A DNA stretch of 64,000 nt from Flabesymbios commensalis (taxonomy: Eukaryota; Annelida; Polychaeta; Terebellida; Flabelligeridae). Both the position numbers and the translations under genes were made by a program. Below the pieces are notes generated by a model that was not told the origin of the DNA, searched no databases, and saw nothing but the letters and a program-made list of their open reading frames with translations. The stretch covers positions 64,896,390 through 64,960,389 of the forward strand of contig OZ024912.1 in the NCBI GenBank assembly GCA_964017125.1, in the 5' to 3' direction. The first letter of the stretch is position 1. The number at the start of each line of letters is the position of its first letter. This document shows, one piece after another, positions 58,501-64,000 of this stretch.

Positions 58501-61450
58501 GAGCTATTAAGTATTTAAAGATACCATAGCGAGGATAGCGAAGCTGAACGATACATAGGCCACGGCATTTCTGCATTAAGTTGCACAGCGAAGCCCAAGT
58601 TTCTGGCAGTCTGGGCATGGCTGAGTGTAAATCCCCTAGAATTGCACAGAACCCCTGATTGCGCGAGTGTAGAAAAAACATTCAATTTCCATCTGCGGAT
58701 TGCAGATGGAAATTGAATGATGGCGGGACAATGGTTAGAGCGTGGCGCTCTGCCGATGTCGCTGCCTGCCGTGCGATTTCAAATCCCGCTTAGTGCAGAA
58801 TTTTCAGAGAAATATCCTGTTTCTCCCGTCTCAATCTTGGGACATTGTTAAGATGTTGTGTCCTTCGGCAAGGCACTTCACCCTCAAATGCTTCACTTGA
58901 CTCAGGTGAGAATGAGTACCTGGTAGGACAGAGATGGCAATGTGTACGATAATTTCAACTTGTCGAAACGGCTGCAGGACTGTATGCTCTCCGTGGAGTT
59001 GAATTGGCACACGAATGAACAGGTCCAACGACCAGGGGGTAAGATGTAAAGTCGGATGATAGGTCTTCAGACTTGATATCAGACTATACACCTGCACATT
59101 TACCTTTATTGCACTGTTTTTAACGTAATATTACAAAGTCACCCGAATGACCATTACCTGATTACTACCGAAAAGTGACGTAAAACATTATTTTACTACT
59201 ACATACATGTACTTCCTCTGCACAAGAGTTCACATTGACAGACGTTCCTCATTTTTTTCAAAATAGATAGGATATTTTTCAGTTTATTGGATTTGGTCAG
59301 GAACCCAACTGATTTGCAGTACCAACTCCTCACAATAAAGGCAGATATTGTCACCCAGATTATGTTTCACATGCGTCTGCTAAACGAGGTAGGCATATAT
59401 ACACCAGGGCAGTTGATAGTGATGGCAATTAACTTCTACCGCAATCAAGACTCTGTTCGTTTTCGCTATATATAGGCTATGGAAAATACATTTCCACTTG
59501 ACTCTAAAACTGGTAAATATGATAGAACATGTACAATATGGGTTAGAAACATGGGGTCCAAACTTAACTGGAAGTCATTGTCAAAACCGAAAGTGTGTTG
59601 ACCCAGTTGTAAGTTTCCTGAATATCATTTTGATTTTGAACGAGGGATTAAAACGGCTAAATTGAGTTAAATAACAAATTACTTGTTCTGGAAAACAGTA
59701 TGGAAAAATTATAGACATTAATAATATATATCACTGCTTGTGAGTATTTGTAGATAACCCGTATATTAGGGTATGAATTATAATAAATTCTTGATTGAAG
59801 TGGTAATTCAAGTGGTAATTGAATATATGTATATACAAAAGTGGACAGATTCTCAATGCACGTTTATATTACATACACACTCAACACATACTCCCCTCAC
59901 GTGTTTTTCCCTATCCAGGTTTGGCAGCACTTTCGACATTAGGGGCTAAATGTTTTTATTGTGTTGTTGCCAGATTGAGAGGAACCTGTTTGAGAACACA
60001 GTGAAGCAGTTGAACCAGATGTACCTGGAGGCAGGATCGCTCAGCACACATAGCTACTGTGAGAGCTGCTTCGCCTGCATGACCGCATACCTGGCATATC
60101 TCTGTATGGAGACATACTACGAAAAGGTATGGTAATCACTCTTGATTTAAGTTTTTCCATTAGGCCACCCTAACTAAGATCATAAACAAACCCTAGAAAC
60201 ATTTCCAGTGATGACCACTATTATACGCAATACGGCGTTAGCTCATTGGTGTTGGCTCGATCACTGAAGTTAAGCAACGCCGGCCCCGGTCCATAATTGG
60301 ATGGGTGGCCGCCTGGCACACACCAGGTGCTCTATACACTAGGACATGCGTGCAGCGATGTCGTGGGGCAGAAGAGAACCACGTAAATCAGATGGCTCGT
60401 CTGACTGAACTAGAGTTGGACGTAAAAGAACCTCAATGGACGTAGGCGCAATTTCCATCCGGCGAGACCCCAACAAAATCCGCAATGCGGTGCGATAGCA
60501 CCCGTGGCGCGATAGCACAATAGTGCGTACTGCCACGTAACATACAGATACAGATATGTACATGCCGTCATTACGCTGGCAATACATAATAGGTGTGAAG
60601 GCATAACATCAGATGACGAGCGTGATCTATGTGTTTTACACAGTAAGAGTTTATTCGTCTGGGTGTGGCTGAATGCGACGTGACAATAGTTCAAAGGGCA
60701 ACCTGCCTCTCATGAAGGCCATCATGGCTCTCACGAAGGGCAACATAGCGCAGCCCCATGTTAGAAATGGTTAGATGAAACGGAGAATGTATTTTTTATG
60801 TATTTGGTTGTACTGATGCTCAGCTAATCAAATTCAAATCAAAATTCACTGTTTATGAATATACATATTTTTCGCCATTTGAAACTATAACTATTGCCTT
60901 TAACCAGTGTTAACAATTCACACTTCAAGTGAATGACATTGATTTAACTAATAATTCAGCAGGGGACCCGAGAAAGGTAACGTGATGAAATCAGCCCTCG
61001 GGAGTGACGTGGTAGATATGTCCCTATATTCTTAAAGCCTAAGGGGACATGCCGCGTCATCACATCAGTGTATACTTAACTGTATCTGTGTGTATGGAAG
61101 CCGTCCACATAAACCTCCGTTTTAATTCAGCTGTTTAACATAAAAAAAAAATTCTGAGGTGCTGTACTCTACATCCAATGACTGGCGGTTGCTTAACCAG
61201 CGGTAGCGTAACAATGTCTTATCGTTCTTACTAATTACTAATTACTGGTATGAGACGTGTGCCAGCAATGTATTTGTTGTTAACTTGTGAATTTAGTATC
61301 CGAATCTCGATAACAATTGTTAAGATATGTTGTACGTATGTATTGCAGATGATGAAAAAGATCGCCCGGTACATTAGAGAGCAGAATGACAATATCTACA
61401 CCCAGCGGGGGTTATTGCTGATCGACCCAATAGAAAGAGGTCTAAGAGTT
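46443..61450 (+). CDS. GOLGA7: Golgin subfamily A member 7 (Erf4 family), spliced; last exon not found
   Basis: Accessory subunit of the DHHC9 palmitoyltransferase at the Golgi, the animal counterpart of yeast Erf4; the complex palmitoylates RAS proteins. Coding exons: 46443-46562, 59974-60126 and 61349-61450, all in phase 0 with GT-AG borders, 125 codons in total (human protein 137). Seen motifs: [12 protein letters not shown] with [13 protein letters not shown]; then [20 protein letters not shown]; the pair C72/C75 in [13 protein letters not shown], equivalent to the palmitoylated cysteines of the human protein; LCMETYYEK; and [14 protein letters not shown]. The short C-terminal exon (IEITIYEDR in vertebrates) was not found before the window end. 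A 5' acceptor (CATTTCATAG) at about 46433 implies an upstream non-coding exon. Intron 1 is 13.4 kb and packed with elements. Confidence 0.93.
46929..47666 (+). CDS. Glutamine-rich protein or exon, unidentified
   Basis: A 245-codon ORF, 366 bp inside GOLGA7 intron 1 on the same strand. The N-terminus is basic and Pro/Gly-rich ([38 protein letters not shown]). A long Gln tract of mixed CAG and CAA codons with His interruptions follows, then a Ser/Thr/Pro/Gln-rich tail ([17 protein letters not shown]) with little repetition. Mixed codons and the non-repeat ends argue for real coding sequence. A possible donor (TTTTG|GTAATT) lies 15 bases before the stop, and a stronger one (AAAAAG|GTATGT) after it. 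It may be exon 1 of another transcript, a gene fragment, or an intronless gene. No domain recognised. Confidence 0.55.
   Translation: MSRHSGGYRPRFSRYPPPRAPIFGPTGPNTGSVRPLFVQNKPMQQNDPRSIQPHQQQQQQLPQQQQQQQFQQQQQQQQHQQQQQQQQHQQQQQQQQQQQQQQQQQQQQQQQQQHQQPLQQQQQVAPQQAQQNLSPQPSQSQQPYQQQQQQIQPKQQQLQTQQPSTVSVTPPKDVQLEDRLRKLANTTVPGAPLHSSTPLANTATSPQQTQTIAQPVQQASTSGAGNQATVLPNDSVPVTFGNSYF
47667..48109. other. GOLGA7 intron, no feature recognised
   Basis: AT-rich, with ATGTATGTAT-like runs near 47920-48010. Nothing else supported. Confidence 0.4.
48110..48665. repeat. Cluster of four GTCGTAGAC-family copies
   Basis: Related blocks at about 48115, 48375, 48470 and 48595 share TTGGTCCAACGTCGTAGACG and GGTGGACCA or variants. 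Two of them (48375 and 48470) form a direct repeat of about 97 bp. They lie just upstream of the intact LINE ORF. Confidence 0.7.
48955..52059 (+). CDS. LINE endonuclease-reverse transcriptase, intact ORF (1,034 aa)
   Basis: A single uninterrupted protein. N-terminal exonuclease-endonuclease-phosphatase domain (about residues 60-290): QETW with E98, GDFN with D210 and N212, SDHQP with D279 and H280. It would nick target DNA. Reverse transcriptase (about 535-830): [29 protein letters not shown] (D664, D670), [14 protein letters not shown] and FADD at 751-754, with both catalytic Asp present. The C-terminal part has [10 protein letters not shown] and ends CYVCSAI; there is no RNase H. This layout fits the CR1/L2/Jockey group of LINEs. 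All key catalytic residues seen are intact, so the protein may be active. It sits in sense orientation in GOLGA7 intron 1. The first ATG is used as start. Confidence 0.95.
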   Translation: MDSEPFQFIEGENNNTLTDLLQNHNSEEEFDNFTLNFDKHSPYYDHKSFLTFLQDNDKSFTVLSINVASLRSKFDEIEIFINEVTLCCPPLSAICIQETWLNEHDDISLFNLNGYNCISQGKTCSQRGGLVIYLNDDFNYNIIKCPEISTLWECQIIEITSNMLSRKVILGNVYRLPRETSADHKTFIDEFSPILAQLEQSHSEVIIAGDFNINLLDIKTKDKVLAFYNSFTTTGFLPEITLPTRFSHRTGTLIDNFLCKLSDISLKSKSGILVDRFSDHQPYFMSINLRTVNIIPHKYITINKQTPIAIQNFKEELSSSNIMELLDVNLESNPNNNYDVLHDLICALKQKHFPNKKIKFNKYKHKSTPWITTGILKSIKFKNKIHLALRRTPHESPHYNTIETNLRNYNIILKKSIRLAKKNYYTTNFQKAKGNLKKSWSAINEMLCKKRKKVNFPEFFKIDNTVVTGTTSIANKFNFFFTNIGPNLAEEICGPSRNNFKNYLLNQNDNNLTFKLIGEDFVSKLIDDLDSKNSTGCDGLSNTLLKSIKLNLVKPITLIVNQMLTTGIFPDKLKIAKVIPLFKKGDKSIFSNYRPISLLPSISKLFEKVIYQQLYKYFEDSNLFYESQYGFRKGHSTELASLELVNRLLSKMDKGEVPVAIFIDLSKAFDTLDHDILLYKLKCYGLTGNSINLLKCYLTNRQQYVHYDNTDSNFLKITTGVPQGSILGPLLFLIYMNDIHKSSNLFHFILFADDTTLITKNAIYNTDSINAELAKLSIWFKVNKLSLNVSKSKFMVFRSARKQTPIPLIQIDNNVIECVENFNFLGLIINKQLKWKDHIDHIVLKISRIIGVLTRLKNHIPLNILITLYNSLLLPHINYSLIVWGHQPSKLTNLQKKCIRIITKNKMFAHTDPLFKNLHILKAEDIFKIQQFKLYYKYLKHTLPTFFLNLQFRTSGHNYNTRNQDLYKCRIKHEFARQCLLYNIPDAINNCPTNIKEKFFTHSLQGVITYAKSSILNSYDSICHIPRCYVCSAI
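48955..52584 (+). mobile_element. Near-intact LINE (CR1/L2-like group); 5' end not defined
   Basis: The ORF is followed by a 3' UTR with a stem-loop (AGCTCCCTG...CAGGGAG, about 52310-52372), an AATAAA near 52411, a second stem-loop-like GTGGCCTCCACGC region (52445), and the terminal short tandem repeat (AATCTG)n at 52557-52584. Short 3' repeats instead of poly(A) are typical of CR1/L2. Related 3' UTR pieces lie at 22365-22478. Confidence 0.85.
52585..53258. other. GOLGA7 intron, no feature recognised
   Basis: AT-rich unique sequence, nothing supported. Confidence 0.4.
53260..53428. mobile_element. TTAA-flanked MITE, third type
   Basis: TTAACCCTTTCAGAG at left and GTTGTAAGGGTTAA at right, with an inner inverted pair ATTAGTCTT / AAGACTAAT (53383-53412). 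It directly abuts the next element, sharing one TTAA (53429-53432). Confidence 0.5.
53433..53674. mobile_element. piggyBac-like hairpin MITE, copy c (uninterrupted)
   Basis: 242 bp between TTAA sites (53429-53432, 53675-53678), ends CCCTTTAAGCC / GGCTTGAAAGGG. Internal hairpin at about 53585-53650. It lies in the orientation opposite to copy a and serves as the uninterrupted reference for that copy's insertion. Confidence 0.85.
54290..54810. repeat. Tandem pair of a dispersed repeat of about 255 bp
   Basis: The two units start TCAAGTCTCCGGCCGTCTGG (54301, 54552) and end AAAGCAATGATTTACTACTA. Each holds the small palindrome GGCATGTCTGG...CTAGACATGCC, CACCCCCACCCTCAC and GTGCCGAAAAGTGA. Parts recur at 44510-44670 and 58555-58660. 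Confidence 0.85.
54811..55965. other. GOLGA7 intron, no gene recognised
   Basis: The 107-codon ORF at 54942-55265 is hydrophobic but shows no domain or homologue that I know. No RNA or repeat seen. Confidence 0.4.
55966..56071. repeat. Palindromic mini-element, 106 bp
   Basis: The ends CCCTTACAGCGCGGGGATCG and CGATTCCTGCACTGTAAGG fold on each other, followed by CGACTTTA and GTCAGAATCT arms. Almost the whole element is a hairpin. The flanks are not clear TTAA sites. Confidence 0.75.
56210..56402. mobile_element. piggyBac-like hairpin MITE, copy d, 3' truncated
   Basis: TTAA (56206-56209), CCCTTTCAAGCCTGA, then the family hairpin (CATCCACCACAAGCCGCGAA...GACTTGTAGTGGATG). Homology ends near 56402, before the expected right end. 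Confidence 0.75.
57290..57737 (+). mobile_element. 3' part of a pearl/Helentron-like element
   Basis: About three satellite-like units (CTTGTGGGCAAGATAAGTTC, TTAATAATGGCCGATTTATT) end with GCGGGCAATTGTCTACTGTG and CCCTTG|TTTTTG, matching the 3' end of the 35047 element. The start may be the hairpin GCCCTCGCCGAGGCGGACTG at about 56550, but this is unsure. Confidence 0.65.
58555..58678. repeat. Diverged copy of the 54.3-kb repeat
   Basis: GCAGTCTGGGCATGGCTGAG, ATCCCCTAGA and AGAACCCCTGATTGCGCGAG follow the order of the 54.3-kb units. The copy stops at a hairpin and a SINE. Confidence 0.6.
58679..58719. repeat. Perfect 18-bp hairpin
   Basis: CATTCAATTTCCATCTGC, loop GGATT, then the exact complement. 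It lies exactly between the 54.3-kb-type repeat and the SINE head. Confidence 0.9.
58721..59200 (+). mobile_element. tRNA-derived SINE
   Basis: The tRNA-like head has an A box (ATGGTTAGAGCGTGG, about 58731) and a B box (GCGATTTCAAATCC, about 58775) at normal spacing. The body has GTCCTTCGGCAAGGCACTTC, GCTTCAC and GAGTACCTGGTAGGA, a central block known from Deu-type and other deuterostome SINEs. The tail returns to CCGAAAAGTGACGTAAA, seen at 54.5 kb. Transcription by RNA polymerase III would start near the head. It lies in GOLGA7 intron 1. Confidence 0.75.
59974..60126 (+). CDS. GOLGA7: GOLGA7 coding exon 2
   Basis: 51 codons, acceptor TTGCCAG|ATTGAG, donor GAAAAG|GTATGG. It carries the Cys pair at residues 72 and 75 and LCMETYYEK. 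Strongest match of the three exons. Confidence 0.97.
60238..60345 (+). ncRNA. 5S rRNA-derived sequence (SINE3-like head or pseudogene)
   Basis: Shows CGATCACTGAAGTTAAGCAA, CCCCGGTCCATAATTGGATG and GGTGGCCGCCTGGCACACAC followed by AGGTGCT, collinear with the second two-thirds of animal 5S rRNA including its internal control region. It differs too much to be a functional 5S gene and has no array. It sits 110 bp after GOLGA7 exon 2, in the intron. Confidence 0.8.
61349..61450 (+). CDS. GOLGA7: GOLGA7 coding exon 3
   Basis: 34 codons, acceptor ATTGCAG|ATGATG, donor AGAGTT|GTATCT. It encodes [15 protein letters not shown] and [14 protein letters not shown]. If the donor were unused, translation would run 16 codons into the intron. 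Confidence 0.95.
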
Positions 61451-61544
61451 GTATCTTTTTTTCGTCCAATAATCTTGATCTATTCCCACTTCGACTAATT
61501 TCATCTATGATCACACTTTACCTAAACCCCCATGGGACATATAG

Positions 61545-62250
61545 AGGCCGGGGCGCATACCTTTATTTAGCAACGTTAATGAATTCAATATCGTGTTTAA
61601 ATTTAACCTCGGGGGGCGTTGTTAAATATAACAACGTTCATGAATTCATGACCATAAGAAAAACTTGTTTTTTGATCAGCCAATTTAAAATCGTTGTGAA
61701 TTACATCAATTAAACAATATAAATATGTGGAATGGGCCATGCGAGACAACATAAATATTAGTTTGCTGCCCAAATCAGACCAAAACATTGATAAAATCAA
61801 ATAAAACTAGATTCCGTGATTTGACCCCCAGGCCACGCTGAGCGTCTTGCTGAAAAATTAATTGATTTGCTGAAGTTATGACGTGAACCAATAGGAGGGA
61901 GGATAACAGATGGAGATTTTGATCGTTGGATTTTGAGATCTATCGTCTGATTGGCCAGGAAGGACCCAGATATTTGGCTAAACCTTTTTGTAGGTAGATG
62001 CCACGCTTGATTTTCGCACTTTGACCGCAAAATATAGGCTATTATAGCGTTATTTCTGATATATCTTTAACGATGTAACGATAGATTTGTGATCAAAACA
62101 ATTTATTGGCCCACATGTTCTTCTCCAGAATAACGTCACACCGAGGTTAAATTTAACTACGTTGTTAATTTTAACAGCGCCTGCGATGTTAAATTTAACA
62201 ACGTTCCTAAATTCATTAACGTTGCTAAATAAAGGTATGCGCCCCGGCCT
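61545..62250. mobile_element. TIR element with AGGCCGGGGCGCATACC ends
   Basis: 706 bp. The two ends match over about 40 bp (AGGCCGGGGCGCATACCTTT, ATTTAGCAACGTTAATGAAT) and continue as iterated AACGTTGTTAAATTTAAC. No coding region. It begins 95 bp after the last found GOLGA7 exon. The short ORFs are artefacts. Confidence 0.8.
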
Positions 62251-62389
62251 GCCATCAAACGCCAACATGGTCCAACAGATTGAATTCATAATTTATGCAA
62301 ACATTCAACCCCTCCGGAATTATTTTTTTACTCTAGGTCAAAGTCAAGGTCAAAGATTCCAAAAACAATCTTGTTAACGCGAAAATTAA

Positions 62390-62945
62390 AATGGCCGCCA
62401 GCTGACGACTAATTTTTTATTAGTATTTTTTATTATTATTTACTTGAAACCTGGTATATATCGGTTTTGGGGGTCTGCGACTCTACTGGCATTGTCCGTT
62501 TTCATGTTTGACTGGAAACGAGGCTATGGTGGCCATCTTGGTTTTTTTCAAAAAAATTATTGGATCTCTCCCTTTTTCTTATGTGAATTCACCTATGAGT
62601 ATGGAGATGAACTGATTAGATTTTCAGCTTTCCACCGGTAATTAAAAGGGCCTCCATGTGGTGACTAATTTTTAGTTATTTTGGAATTCACAACGGTGGT
62701 CAAGCAACGTGGTATATATAGGTTTTCGGGCATTGTCCTTTTTTCATGCGCGACTGGAAACGAAGCTACGGCCCCGGGGCTACGGCAGCCAACTTGATTT
62801 TAATAAATCGTTCTTATTCTCAGTTAAATACCTTGAAACCTTGCATATATAGGTTTTCATAATGTGCGAGTTTATTCGCATTGTCCGTTTGCATGTGCGG
62901 CCCAAAACGAGGCTATAGCAGCCATCTTGATTTTATCATTGGTCT
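62390..62945. repeat. Three diverged tandem units
   Basis: Each has TATATAxxGGTTTT, GGCATTGTCC or CGCATTGTCCG, GACTGGAAACGAGGCTA or a variant, and GCCAxCTTGATTTT. Spacing is about 110-260 bp. Confidence 0.65.
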
Positions 62946-63843
62946 TTTATTTACATACCGTATTGGCAGCAGTTGTGTCACATTTCTGTCCTTTTTGTTT
63001 TTTTCAGGTGGCTCTCACGCCTAGCGAACAAATGTTCTTAGTGAGAGTCTGCTTACAAATAATTATTTTTTCAACCCATATTTTGTACATCTCATCTGTT
63101 ATTTTTCAGTGCTGTTCAATGTTGGACCCGCGTCACAAACGAGAGCCCAACATTAAAACAACACTGGCTCAACTGCCGTGTTTGATGGGTTATCCAACAA
63201 TAATTTAAACCAACATAATTTATAACAGACAAAAACGTCTTGTATTCGCAGTTTCTTGTACGATCTTCATACGATTAGTTTCACAAACTGTACGTCTCGT
63301 CAATCAGAACTTCCTAAATATGTTTTAGTTTATATAGTTAGGTCTACAGTAATTTGAATCTTGTAATGCATTTTTAACAGTGTTTAATGACTATATTATT
63401 TTAGTATCTTACAATGTTTATCTTTATAATTAAGTTTCTATGTATGACATGTATGACACTTCGCTTTAATAATGTCTTTTAAAAATCATTTTATTTTATT
63501 TTAATGATCATATTGTGTGTGCTGCTTGTGATATTATTTTTCTTTAAAACATTTTATTTATCTTTAAAACGTGACTACTTTTTTATTCAGCCGTACAATG
63601 TTATGATTTAAGTTTCTAATGTACGACACTTCGCGTTTTATTCCTTAAATCACGATTCAGGTGGAAATTTGCATATTCACAGCGTCGAGTCCGAGGTGAT
63701 CACCAACGCATTGTCTGGTGAAATCAGCTCGTTCATTTATTCCAAAAATTGTTATCATCATCTCATGAATATATTCATCACCAGATGCATCAATCAAATC
63801 ATCTTACCAGGACTAAGCTGTTCTCGTTCCCGTGCATGCTTAC
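62946..63843. other. No gene recognised
   Basis: Contains a partial GTCGTAGAC-family repeat (63108-63180, with GTTGGACCCGCGTCACAAAC). The rest is AT-rich with the phrase CTTTAAAACxTxxxT repeated near 63540. The expected last GOLGA7 exon was not seen here. Confidence 0.4.
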
Positions 63844-63945
63844 CCCAGCAAGCACGACACGTTGACTCAATGTCGGGTTCAAGGTGGCCGCCGTCTACGA
63901 CGCTTGGCCACCATTAGCCCAGCATTGGGTCAACGTGTCGTGTTT
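63844..63945. repeat. GTCGTAGAC-family palindromic repeat, best copy
   Basis: Starts CCCAGCAAGCACGACACGTT and ends CAACGTGTCGTGTTT, with GGCCGCCGTCTACGACGCTT near the centre. The ends pair over about 20 bp, then the inner parts pair more weakly. Confidence 0.8.
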
Positions 63946-64000
63946 CACGGCATCTGTCTGAGAATGCACAGAAACGGAACGAGGTACATGAGAAACAGGC

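Noticed and set aside
59287-59475. 62-codon ORF upstream of GOLGA7 exon 2
   Set aside because: It does not match the Erf4 family, and exon 1 joins exon 2 in phase without it.

Overview
This is eukaryotic, animal nuclear DNA: two spliced host genes with GT-AG introns sit in a large excess of decayed transposons, foldback elements and satellites. The proteins and repeat types (CR1/L2-like LINEs, pearl/Helentron-like satellite-cored elements, tRNA- and 5S-derived SINE-like sequences, TTAA-flanked MITEs) point to a marine invertebrate. The over-represented octamer TAGGCCTA (11 copies by eye) reminds me of echinoderm or hemichordate DNA, but the species is not proven.

Left part (1-14,019): a minus-strand SUCLG1 gene (mitochondrial succinyl-CoA ligase alpha subunit). 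Six coding exons are visible, each with clean splice sites and consistent phase, and a seventh begins at the window edge. Its introns hold several MITEs and foldback elements. The region with the first exon and promoter is tandemly duplicated (units of about 1,074 bp), so the gene has two almost identical first exons, each encoding the start of the mitochondrial presequence.

14,020-19,560: a fossil Gypsy-type LTR retrotransposon on the minus strand, split in its integrase region by a younger non-autonomous LTR element on the plus strand (LTRs 14,211-14,801 and 17,919-18,507, TSD CGCT).

20,000-46,300: gene-poor repeats. They include a decayed minus-strand LINE with tandem 5' units and a foldback element inserted in it (TSD GAATG), long AT and GAA microsatellites, several foldback/TIR elements, and a second decayed LINE interrupted by two nested pearl/Helentron-like elements with 160-bp satellite cores.

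Right part (46,443-61,450 and beyond): a plus-strand GOLGA7 gene (partner of the DHHC9 palmitoyltransferase), three coding exons visible. Its 13.4-kb intron holds an uncharacterised glutamine-rich ORF, an intact 1,034-residue LINE protein in sense orientation and a tRNA-derived SINE. The next intron holds a 5S rRNA-derived sequence. The last GOLGA7 coding exon was not found.

SUCLG1 and GOLGA7 have no functional link. The main interest is regulatory duplication and layered transposon architecture, not a gene cluster.
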